Shown: in pieces, positions 7,560 to 16,352 of the stretch
How positions within the stretch are numbered: position 1 is the first letter of the stretch
How the letters are laid out: the number at the start of each line of letters is the position of its first letter
Source: Nemertoderma westbladi
Taxonomy: Eukaryota > Xenacoelomorpha > Nemertodermatida > Nemertodermatidae
NCBI GenBank assembly: GCA_032718475.1
Contig: JAUCBJ010004819.1
Coordinates: 1 to 21,963, forward strand
Length of the DNA: 21,963 bases
Reading direction: 5' to 3'
Made by a program: the position numbers and the translations under genes
The notes under the pieces: model-generated
Databases searched by the model: none
What the model was told of the DNA's origin: nothing
The model's input: the letters and a program-made list of their open reading frames with translations, nothing else

Positions 7560-9275
7560 AACAGGCGTGTTGGCTCGGTTGAGGACGTTAGAACAGATCT
7601 AAAGCAGCGCAGTAGGGCGTTTTGAATCGGTTCAGGGCTCGAAAAAATATATAAAGAAGCGCATTAGGGCGTATTGGCTCGGTTCAGGACGAGAGTATAG
7701 ATCTAATGCAGAGCAGTAGGGCGTTTTTGTTCGGATCAAGACATGAGAATAGATTTAATTAAGCATATGAGAGCATGTTGAATCGGCTCAGGACATGAGA
7801 ATAGATCTAATTGAGCATATTAGAGCATGTTGGCTCGGTTCAGGGCTCTAAAAAAGATATAATGGAGTGCAGTAGGGTGTGTTGGATCGGTTCAGGGCTC
7901 GAAAAAAGATATAATGAAGCGCATTAGGGCGTGTTGGCTCGATTAAGGACGTGTGTATAGATCTAATGCAGCGCAGTGGGGCGTTTTGCATCGGTTCAGG
8001 GCTCGAAAAAAGATCTAATGGAGCGCAGTAGGGTGTGTTGGATCGGTTCAGGGCTCGAAAAAAGATATAATGAAGCGCATTAGGGCGTGTTGGCTCGGTT
8101 CAGGACGTGAGTATAGATCTAATGCAGAGCAGTAGGGCGTGTTGGTTCGGCTCAGAACATGAGAATAGATCTAATTGAGCATATTAGAGCATGTTGGCTC
8201 GGTTCAGGGCTCGAAAAAAAATATAATGAAGAGCATTAGGGCGTGTCGGCTCGGTTCAGGACGTGATATCAGATCTAATGCAGAGCAGTAGGGCGTGTTG
8301 GTTCGGCTCAGGACATGAGAATAGATCTAATTGAGCATATTAGAGCATGTTGGCTCGGTTCAGGGCTCAAAAAAATATATAATGGAGCGCAGTAGGGTGT
8401 GTTGGCTCGGTTCAGGACGTGAGTATAGATCTAATGCAGAGCAGTAGGGCGTGTTGGTTCGGCTCAGAACATGAGAATAGATCTAATTGAGCGCAGTAGG
8501 GCGTGTTGGATCGGTTCAGGGCTCGAAAAAAGATATAATGAAGCGCATTAGGGCGTGTTGGGTCGGTTCAGGACGTGTGTATAGATCTAATGCAACGCAG
8601 TGGGGCGTTTTGCATCGGTTCAGGGCTCGAAAAAAGATCTAATGGAGCGCAGTAGGGCGTGTTGGATCGGTTCAGGGCTCGAAAAAAGATCTAATGCAGC
8701 TCAGTAGGGCGTGTTGGTTCGGCTCAGGGCATGAGAATAGATCTAATTGAGCATATTAAAGCATGTTGGCTCAGTTCACGGCTCGAAAAAATATCTAATG
8801 CAGCGCAGTAGGGCGTGTTAGTTCGGCTCAGGCTTCAAAAAAATATGTAATGAAGCGCATTAGGACGTGTTGGATCGGTTCAGGACGTGAGTATATATCT
8901 AATGCAGCGCAGGAGGGCGCGTTGGTTCGGCACAGGCCATGATAATAGATCTAATTGAGCATATTAGAGCATGTTAACTCGGTTAAGGGCTCGAAAAAAG
9001 ATATAATGGAGCGCAGTAGGGCGTGTTGGCTCGGTTCAGGGCTCAAAAAAATATGTAATGTAACGCATTAGAGCGTGTTGGATCGGTTCAGGGCTCGTAA
9101 AAAGATCTAATGGAGCACATTATGGCGTGTTGGCTCGGTTCAGGACTCGAAAATCGATCTAAGGGAGCGCTGCTCAGTTCAGTTGTTGGTTCAGTTCAGG
9201 CAGTGAGAATAGATCTAATGGAGGGTAGGAGGGCGTGTTGGTTCGGCTCAGGACTCGAAAATAGATCTAAGAGAG
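7560..9275. repeat. ~52-bp satellite array, about 33 units in three subtypes
   Basis: The array has a period of 51-53 bp with consensus words TTGGCTCGGTTCAGG, AGATCTAATG and GCGCAGTAGGGCGTG. Three subtypes alternate: one with GGGCTCGAAAAAAGATATAATGA, one with ACGTGAGTATAGATCTAATG, and one with ACATGAGAATAGATC-TAATTGAGCATATTAGAGC. Pairs and triplets of subtypes recur in order, suggesting a higher-order repeat in the middle of the array. By eye about nineteen units keep a BglII site (AGATCT). The array decays toward 9100-9275. The open frame at 9110-9307 is just the repeat read through. Confidence 0.95.
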
Positions 9276-9277
9276 GA

Positions 9278-9588
9278 CAGTGTTCCCAAATGGGACAGAC
9301 CTGGTGATTATTAGACAAATATAATTTCGACCAAAGCATCTCCCTAAGTAAATATACTAAATAAAATAAAAAAATCCGTCACCATAGTTTACTAATTCAA
9401 TCACCCAAAAAACATCACCAGTGTTACCAAATGGGACATAAAAGGCGGCTCATTGACCAATAAAATTGTATAAAGGTCAATAAAATTGGAGTCTGTTTGT
9501 GCCATTCAATGTTTTGAGACACAACTTTTTATTTTTGTTATTTTATAAAATAGAATGGATTTGCTGTGCTGTTAGTGTTCCCAAATGG
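9278..9588. repeat. Three copies of a 15-19-bp GTGTTCCCAAATGGGAC motif
   Basis: CAGTGTTCCCAAATGGGAC at 9278-9296 recurs with one change at 9419-9437, and its first 15 bases, AGTGTTCCCAAATGG, recur exactly at 9574-9588. The spacings of 141 and 155 bp suggest a decayed tandem repeat. Alternatively the outer pair may be a target-site duplication around a ~280-bp insertion. No protein is encoded here. Confidence 0.5.
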
Positions 9589-9610
9589 CAATAGGTCTTT
9601 TTAGAGAAAA

Positions 9611-9925
9611 CTAACATTTGCAGTAATTATTATAATCAGCTAAAATACGGTATTTCCTAAATTTATACAAATAGTTATCTCTTTCTCTGATATTACTAAG
9701 AATACCCGAGGTCATCCAGGGCTCAGTGCGTTGTTTAAGACTAATTTCTTTAATTGGTGCTACAGTATTAAGTGACTTTAGAAATATATCTTTAAAAACA
9801 GTGTACGTAAGGTTAATGTCAGCGGCCTTAAAACAGGGTTCCCAGTCAGAATTAACTAATAAACTTGAAAAGCGTTCCTTGGTTCCTTGAAGTAGGTGCC
9901 TCCCAGTTATATAATTATTTGTTAT
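9611..9925 (-). pseudogene. LINE ORF2 fragment, endonuclease-RT linker region
   Basis: The minus strand is open from 9925 to the TAG at 9613-9611, about 104 codons with no usable ATG. The translation contains DWEPCFKAADINLTYTVFKD, then a VAPIKEISLKQRTEPWMT stretch and IRERDNYLYKFRKYR. This W-xx-CF, aP-K, PW, RD-Y-FRK pattern is the conserved segment between the endonuclease and RT domains in CR1/Jockey-type LINEs. It is on the same strand as the RT fragment at 3837-5705 and lies upstream of it in protein order. The two may therefore be parts of one copy separated by 3.9 kb of other repeats, with roughly 100 residues lost between them. It is non-functional as it stands. Confidence 0.75.
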
Positions 9926-11312
9926 TTAACAAATTTGTGCAATTTAAATATGTACGTTTTATTATTGTGAAATATATTTGAATTGATTTTTTCCTTCAGT
10001 TCATAATTATTTAGGAGGTAGTTTCGCGCCCAAAGTCACCTGAGTAATTATGATGGCAGGGTGGGGTGTAGCAGGACATCTTACCACATAAAAACTAATA
10101 TAGTTATTGTGCCACCAGATAAGTTGATCCCGCTACACCCCATTTTGCCCTTCTTCTTCCATTTTACCCGTATCCTTCCATACTGTAAATGTATCACTAC
10201 AGGACGCCACCTTGCGGCAAAAATGGAGCAGTATATCCCTCATTTATATACACAGGATGTGTGTCCTAATTTCCTGTCTAGGGGATAACTGGCTATGTAT
10301 GTCCTCATTCCCTATCTAACAAGTGATCTCAAATGTAATGAAACTTTAATTTTCATTTTCATTTTCATTTCACTTTAATTTTAATTAATTTTCATAATTT
10401 GTCTTCATAGGAAACAGGCAGAGGATATCTTGACAAACATTTTGATACCGTGGTTTAATTCACAGCAACAAAAGGAAAAACGCCCTCAATTACAAAGTGG
10501 CAAGAAAAAAAATCATTGCTATGACATTCTATGGAATTTTATGGTAACGAATCTGTATATAGTTAGTTATAATGTGAGAATATAACATAATAAATAGTAT
10601 GTTGGACCTACTACTGCACTTGTTAGAAAACAGTAAGATACACAAGCTTATCACTTCTCGATAAAATGGTCTTACGGGCTAATTCAGAGAGTAAAAATAT
10701 TACAATGTGCAAGATCTTGATTCAATATAGTTGCTTTCAACTCATTTAGATCAACTTACCTTTTAATTCTTGAAAGGGTTAATTTTGCAGCAGTTAGAGT
10801 AAATAAATCTTTAATAAAACTTTAGAGGAAGAGTTGATATTTGTGTTTTTGAATGAATATTTGAATTGGCTTAGCCATATAAAGGATATGTAAAGCTGTG
10901 AGTAATATACTACTACACTGTACAATATGTTGTTTTTTACAGTCACTTCTCTATGGTAGTTAGTAATCTAAAGCAGAAAGCTGTGCCTTTCTGATTTATG
11001 TAGTCGAGTTCGTTAATTTTTATGATGTGCATGACTAGCATTGAATATGGTTACACAGGATTGTTTGATATTAAAGAAACAAGCTGTACTCAGTGATTAA
11101 TTGTTTCAACTGGTAGTCTATACTGAGTAAATTGATGACAACCGGTGCTGTGCTGCAGTGATTTATAGAATTGGATTTATTACTAAACAATTATCACTGG
11201 AGCTATGCTGAGGTTTCTGCAGCTATTATTAGTTTATTTGCAGCTTGCTGGAAACAAAACTTTGTACGCATGTAGACTATCAAAAGTTTACAATTCTTAC
11301 ACAAGACAGACT

Positions 11313-11345
11313 TCTACAATACAGTTTCCCTGTCTGCCGCTAGGG
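11313..11345 (-). repeat. Fourth, degenerate copy of the CTCF-like repeat
   Basis: TTTCCCTGTCTGCCGCTAGG matches, in opposite orientation, the repeat cores at 2320, 2553 and 2699: those read CCCCAGTCTGCCGCTAGAGG on the minus strand. The match covers about 27 bp, so this is a dispersed family, not only a local tandem duplication. Confidence 0.5.
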
Positions 11346-11561
11346 CTCGTCAAGAAGTGCAGAAAAAACCAGCAAAGTACCTTAGTGAGTAATTTACTTA
11401 CTTTGGTGATGACTTAGAGGTTGTGTTACAATATATGGCGCTGTGTCTAAAACAACCCATTATACAGTATAGAATAGACTAGATAAGACGTATTGATATA
11501 CAATATTAATATAATTAGATAGGGTAAATAAAATACACAAGTTCGTTTACATTCACTTGAT

Positions 11562-11588
11562 TTATACAGTATGCTACATACTGTATAA
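11562..11588. repeat. Short hairpin, 12-bp perfect arms, 3-nt loop
   Basis: TTATACAGTATG at 11562-11573 and CATACTGTATAA at 11577-11588 are exact reverse complements around CTA. TACAGTAT words are frequent in the region, so this may be a chance palindrome or a small MITE footprint. Confidence 0.6.
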
Positions 11589-13065
11589 CATTGACTAAAT
11601 TAGGTAAATTTTAAATAAAACCCTAGTATATTAATTTGCGGTAACAAATTTATTTCTATAAAACTAAAACACGAATTTGCCGTTTTTTAATATCTACGAA
11701 TCTATAATATATTTGTGCTAATTTGGTTTACATTTCTATTTAAATCAATATTTGTGCTAAATAAACGCTTAAATTGTGCTTTTAATAATTGCCAATTTGA
11801 TTTAAGGTGATTAGGCCTTTCTGCTTGCTGGTTGGTCAAAATCCAGTTTCTGAACCCTGGATTTGGCTAGTCATGTGAGAATGACAAGATTGGGTCATTC
11901 TTGCAAGTTTTGTGTTAACCATCTTTAAATTTGTGTGATTTGAACTTCCGCTGTTTACTGATTTGCGGCTTTCTTACAAAATTGTGAATTTTGATAATGA
12001 TGACTGCTTGGTCTGACTCTTGATTTGTTTTCTAATTGTTAATATTATTCGCTGCAATGTAGTAAATAAATCAACGCTTCTTTTCTTGGAAACTGTTTGA
12101 CTGTTTGATGTTTGTCACGCCATTACGGTAACCGCCCACTTTAGTATGCAGGGCTAAAGGTAGGCATTGCGGGCGCACTATTCAGAAGCGACGGAGGGAG
12201 AGTTGGTGGATCCAATGTGCGGCAGTACCGGCAGGGCTGGTAAATGTGGGTCGGACTGATTGAAGTTGAGGACCGGGGACCGGTCACCATTACAGTAGTG
12301 AGGGCAGGGCGACCTAGATCTTGTCTCTCAGATTTTGCTAGTTAGTTAGGTAGAAAGTTTGAATTGATTTGGGTTGACGAGTGGTAATCTAACACTAATG
12401 CTAATTCTACCGCTACACTGTTGTTATTATTGAATCGTTTGGAAACCGCCTGTTTCTTGATTGTAACGTTTTAGATAGACGATATTTCGTGATTGTTTTC
12501 TATTTCTGAATCAATGCTTGCTTTAGTTGCGGTTAGGTCAAATAATACGGTATTTAGGCTAACTCTAGTGTAGCCCAGTAGCGTAACTAATTAGCGTTGC
12601 AATTCTGGAATACCTAGTTTAAATAGTTTGCAACTCCGTACGTTTGAGTAAATGTAATTTATGCTAGTATTTAGAACAAAAATAAGGATTTGTACGCTGC
12701 AGGCTCATTCCATGCAAATGTCAACCGCAGTGCCAATTTTGAAAAACTTGAATTATTGCTTCTCATATCAATTTTCAGAACCAATATATGATGCGGTTTA
12801 CGAATTTATTGCAAAAAACCGCATTAAAATTCGTTAACTTTCTAAAATCTGGTGTTATTCGCCCTTACCTCTCAAACTGCAAAAATACAGTTAACTGAGT
12901 GCATAATATGACAACCGCGTTTTATGAGTAGCTTTAAGGCAGAAGGCAACGTAATAGAATACTTTTCGAAGCAAAACAATCATATTTTCCAATGGAAACA
13001 TTTGCTGTCAATTAAAACAACGTTGTGTCTAAAAATTCAGAGCTCATAATCTGCTTACATCATAA

Positions 13066-13256
13066 TGTCCCGCACTTTACGCTGAACACCATATTTTGTT
13101 TGTACAGGATAGACATATTACAGTATAGTAGAAGGATGTTATTTCGTTTGCAAAGCACAAATATATGTATCATTAATCTGGGGTACTTAGTTTGTTTGTG
13201 GTGTTTCGTGTTATGTGGTAAACAGGTGACCCGCACTTTACGTAAAGTGCGGGACA
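13066..13256. mobile_element. 191-bp MITE-like element with 16-bp perfect terminal inverted repeats
   Basis: TGTCCCGCACTTTACG at 13066-13081 is the exact reverse complement of 13241-13256. The right end also forms a 24-bp perfect palindrome at 13230-13253, because the terminal sequence appears there in both orientations head to head. The internal sequence is AT-rich and non-coding, and the open frames on both strands here are incidental. A clear target-site duplication was not identified. Confidence 0.6.
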
Positions 13257-14475
13257 AAAAGTAGAAATATCAAAGGAAGTAGGGTAAGCGTGCATTTAGA
13301 TGGAAGAACTTCAATTGGAATAATCATAACAGACATTTAATAACTTCATATCAATCTCTGATATTAAGACACTATAAAAAAATTCATGAAGATCACATAT
13401 ATTTCAGTAAATATCCTCAAAATTTTAATTCCTATTTGTATTAGTTTTTATACTCTGAATACTACAGTATTTGTAGGCCTGCCATTAACCCCTTCCTGGC
13501 TCTGGCTGGTGCGTAGGCCTACTGCAAAGCTCCCATGCAGTCCCTTACGCTTACATGGTACGCTACTGTAACGGTTTTATGGGTGCACTACAGTTCCAGG
13601 TCTAATCTGGAGATCTAATCTGTATTACATTAGGCCTACAGTGGACTTAAATGGTAATTTTACATAAGCCTAATATAATATTGAACTGCCTGGAGGTAAT
13701 AATACAGCAAGTAGGAGCCACTATGTACTAGGGCTTAGGGTAAGGGGTAAGGCCCTACAATAAAATGATACAAACAAATTTGTTATTGTCGTGCCTACTC
13801 TTCTGTTTTACTTACAGTATTAGGCATTATATGTTGGCCCCTATCTGCCTATTTGTTTTTTTACTCCATTTAGGGGCGTTCGTACATTGCCAGTGGCAGA
13901 GCAATGTTTTGCGCCATTTTTTTTTCATGCTGGGGCCAATTTTGAGAAAGGGAAAGGAAAAACTTTGTTAAAACTTTGTGTTACGTTACGTATCGCAATA
14001 TTGGAATGCTGGAATGGCGTATTAAAGCGCAATAATTTTTATTGTCCGTTTAAATCCTTTTTTTGTCCTTTTTTTTTTATTTTTTATGTCCTCCAAAAGT
14101 CTAATGTTAGGTTCCATGCTACCGGTTTCTCTGCTGCTGTTCTCTCAGGCTATCAGTACCGGTATTAGTATATATAACACTATTTTGCTGTATTATTATT
14201 ATGTACAGATGTAGGTATAAAGCCGGTATTTCTGTATTTTAGTACCGGTTCCGGCACCGGTACTGCTATAGGCCTACTGTGTAGCCTACCATTTAAATAC
14301 GGTAACGGTAGGCCTACCGGTTGTGCTAATAAATTTTAAATAATTAATAGGCCAAACTGGATTGCAGGATTGTGGAAAATGTGGATATACCTTTCACATA
14401 ATTTAGGCCTATTACTGCAGTATTAGTTTTATAATCAATAATGGATCATAACTACTGTCTGAGTAGTGTTACGGA
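13257..14475. other. Gene-poor DNA rich in TAGGCCTA and ACCGGT palindromic words
   Basis: No gene was supported. TAGGCCTA-like words occur at about 13475, 13513, 13632, 14270, 14310 and 14405. ACCGGT-like words cluster at 14118-14325, including inverted arms AGTACCGGT / ACCGGTACT at 14241-14264 and the perfect palindrome CGGTAGGCCTACCG at 14306-14319. The ORF 13887-14168 is T-rich low-complexity sequence without recognisable features. Confidence 0.5.
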
Positions 14476-15375
14476 TAACCTGCTCCTTTCCCTGATTTGG
14501 TAAAGTGACTGTTTATTGTTTTGGTTAGAAAATCCGGCCTTAACCTGCTCCTTTCCCTCAATTAGTTAAGTGATCGTTTATTGTTTTGGTTAGAAAATCC
14601 CGCCTCTGTAACCTGCTCCTTTCCCTCAATTGGTAATGTTATCGTTTATTGTTTTGGTTAGAAAATCCCGCCTCTGTAACCTGCTCCTTTCTCTCAATTG
14701 GTAATGTTATCGTTTATTGTTTTGGTTAGAAAATCCCGTCTCTGTAACGTGCTCCTTTCCCTCAATTAGTTAAATGATCGTTTATTGTTTTGGTTAGAAA
14801 ATCCCACCTCTGTAACCTGCCCCTTTCCCTCAATTAGTTAAATGATCGTTTATTGTTTTGGTTAGAAAATCCCGTCTCTGTAACCTGCTCCTTTCCCTGA
14901 ATTGGTAAAGTGACCGTTTATTGTTTTGGTTAGAAAGGCCTGCCTCTGTAACCTGCCTCTTTCCCTCAATTAGTTAAATGATCGTTTATTGTTTTGGTTA
15001 GAAAATCCCGCCTCTGTAACCTGCTCCTTTCCCTCAATTAGTTAAGTGATCGTTTATTGTTTTGGTTAGAAAATTCCGCCTCTGTAACCTGTCCCTTTCC
15101 CACAATTAGTTAAATGATCGTTTATTGTTTTGGTTAGAAAATCCCGCCTCTGCAACCTGCTCCTTTCCCTCAATAAGTTAAGTGATCGTTTATTGTTTTG
15201 GTTAGAAAATCCCGCCTCTGTAACCTGCTCCTTTTCCTCAAATATTTAAGTGATCGTTTATTGTTTTGGTTAGAAAATCCCATCTCTGTAACCTGCTCCT
15301 TTCCCTGATTTGGTAAAGTGACTGTTTATTGTTTTGGTTAGAAAACTTGGCCTTAACCTGCTCCTTTCCATCAAT
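14476..15375 (+). repeat. 68-bp minisatellite array in the left foldback arm
   Basis: Unit starts (TAACCTG or variants) lie at 14476, 14541, 14609, 14677, 14745, 14813, 14881, 14949, 15017, 15085, 15153, 15221, 15289 and 15354. Nearly all are exactly 68 bp apart. The first and the thirteenth are 65 bp and share the variant CTGATTTGGTAAAGTGACTG. Each unit contains GTTTATTGTTTTGGTTAGAA. The first and last units being of one variant type suggests the array borders are older than the homogenised middle. Confidence 0.95.
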
Positions 15376-16137
15376 TGGTAATTGTTTTTGGCTATAAAAT
15401 GAGTGTTTTTGCTACGTCATGTGGTAATCGATTATCGACAACAACCACAAACTATTAAATATAGAGTCTTTTTACCATAGGCGCATATGGAAATCTATCT
15501 CATAGTCTATAAATCATGGAATCATGGAATGTTTTGGCACAGGCATAGTGAAATCAACTGTCTGACAGTCCAGAAATCAGCAGTCTGACAGTTTGAAGAA
15601 ATACATACATAAAAAGTCATTAAAAGGACAATAAAAGTCATTAAAAGGACAACAAAAGTCATTATGCATAATTCATAAAAAAAAAATGACAAAAAAAGTC
15701 AAATAAAAGGACATCAAAAATCACTGCCGTATTAAAGCCCGAACAGCCTATTTGTTGGGGGCCTATTAATGGAAGTGATTTTTTATGTCCTTTTATTTGA
15801 CTTTTTTTGTCATTTTTTTTTTACGAATTATGCATTATGACTTTTGTTGTCCTTTTAATGACTTTTATTGTCCTTTTAATGACTTTTTATGTATGTATTT
15901 CTTCAAACTGTCAGACTGCTGATTTCTGGACTGTCAGACAGTTGATTTCACTATGCCTGTGCCAAAACATTCCATGATTCCCTGATTTATAGACTATGAG
16001 ATAGATTTCCATATGCGCCTGTGGTAAAAAGAGTCTATATTTAATAGTTTGTGGTTGTTGTCGATAATCGAATACCACATGACGTAGCAAAACACTCATT
16101 TTATAGCCAAAAACAATTACCAATTGATGGAAAGGAG

Positions 16138-16352
16138 CAGGTTAATGCCGAGTTTTCTAACCAAAACAATAAACAGTCACTTTACCAAATCAGGGAAAGG
16201 AGCAGGTTTACAGAGACGGGATTTTCTAACCAAAACAATAAACGATCACTTTACTAATTGAGGGAAAGGAGCAGGTTTACAGAGACGGGATTTTCTAACC
16301 AAAACAATAAACGATCACTTTACTAATTGAGGGAAAGGAGCAGGTTACAGAG
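16138..16352 (-). repeat. Three-unit minisatellite in the right foldback arm
   Basis: Inverted units are bounded by CAGGTT at 16138, 16203, 16272 and 16341, with spacings of 65, 69 and 69 bp. The two outer 69-bp units are identical to each other by eye, pointing to very recent duplication or conversion. The array ends abruptly at ACAGAG (about 16352), where Pao Gag-like coding begins. Confidence 0.9.

Larger units (their letters stand above)
9926..13065. other. Gene-poor AT-rich DNA, intron or intergenic
   Basis: No protein-coding gene was supported in these 3.1 kb. It includes a TTTTCA-type microsatellite at about 10346-10375 and a CTCF-like GACGCCACCTTGCGGCA at about 10203-10219. A degenerate copy of the CCGCTAGAGGG repeat lies at 11313-11345, and a small hairpin at 11562-11588. 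Two adjacent short hairpins lie near 11848-11906, and a GC-richer patch at about 12115-12320 has no long open frame. The ORF at 11205-11417 (70 codons, hydrophobic N-terminus) overlaps the repeat copy and is not supported further. Confidence 0.5.
14476..16352. mobile_element. Foldback (TU/FB-like) element with long inverted arms and outer minisatellite
   Basis: A ~579-bp right arm (15774-16352) is the near-identical reverse complement of about 15147-15725. Differences are sparse, an estimated 2-4 percent by eye. The 48-bp centre is 15726-15773. Each arm has an inner unique domain of about 350 bp and an outer domain of 65-69-bp tandem units. The left outer array continues to about 14476 with some 14 unit starts, while the right has only three complete units. 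Inner-domain landmarks are AAAAGTCATTAAAAGGAC direct repeats and ACTGTC-T-GACAGT. This outer-tandem plus inner-unique plus short-middle layout is that of foldback transposons such as sea urchin TU and Drosophila FB, which move non-autonomously. No protein is encoded; open frames at 15911-16257 are shadows. No clear target-site duplication was found. Confidence 0.85.

Noticed and set aside
7560-9275. CRISPR array
   Set aside because: Units are contiguous ~52-bp satellite monomers without unique spacers, and the context is eukaryotic transposons.
11205-11417. 70-codon ORF with a hydrophobic N-terminus resembling a signal peptide
   Set aside because: It overlaps a degenerate copy of a dispersed repeat, has no family resemblance, and is about the length expected by chance in AT-rich DNA.
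11848-11906. tRNA-like or SINE head structure
   Set aside because: Two short hairpins (AAATCCAG/CTGGATTT and AGAATGAC/GTCATTCT) are present, but there is no A-box/B-box pair or cloverleaf.
12115-12320. GC-richer patch as a possible exon
   Set aside because: All frames contain stops within short distance and no convincing splice sites or protein motif were seen.
13025-13264. Overlapping plus- and minus-strand ORFs
   Set aside because: Both fall over the 191-bp inverted-repeat element, whose palindromic ends create mirrored open frames.
14476-15375. CRISPR array or direct-repeat origin
   Set aside because: The 68-bp units vary along their whole length and have no repeat/spacer division. They are the outer domain of the foldback arm.
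15911-16257. ORFs of about 70 codons on both strands
   Set aside because: They are inside the right foldback arm and partly encode the minisatellite.
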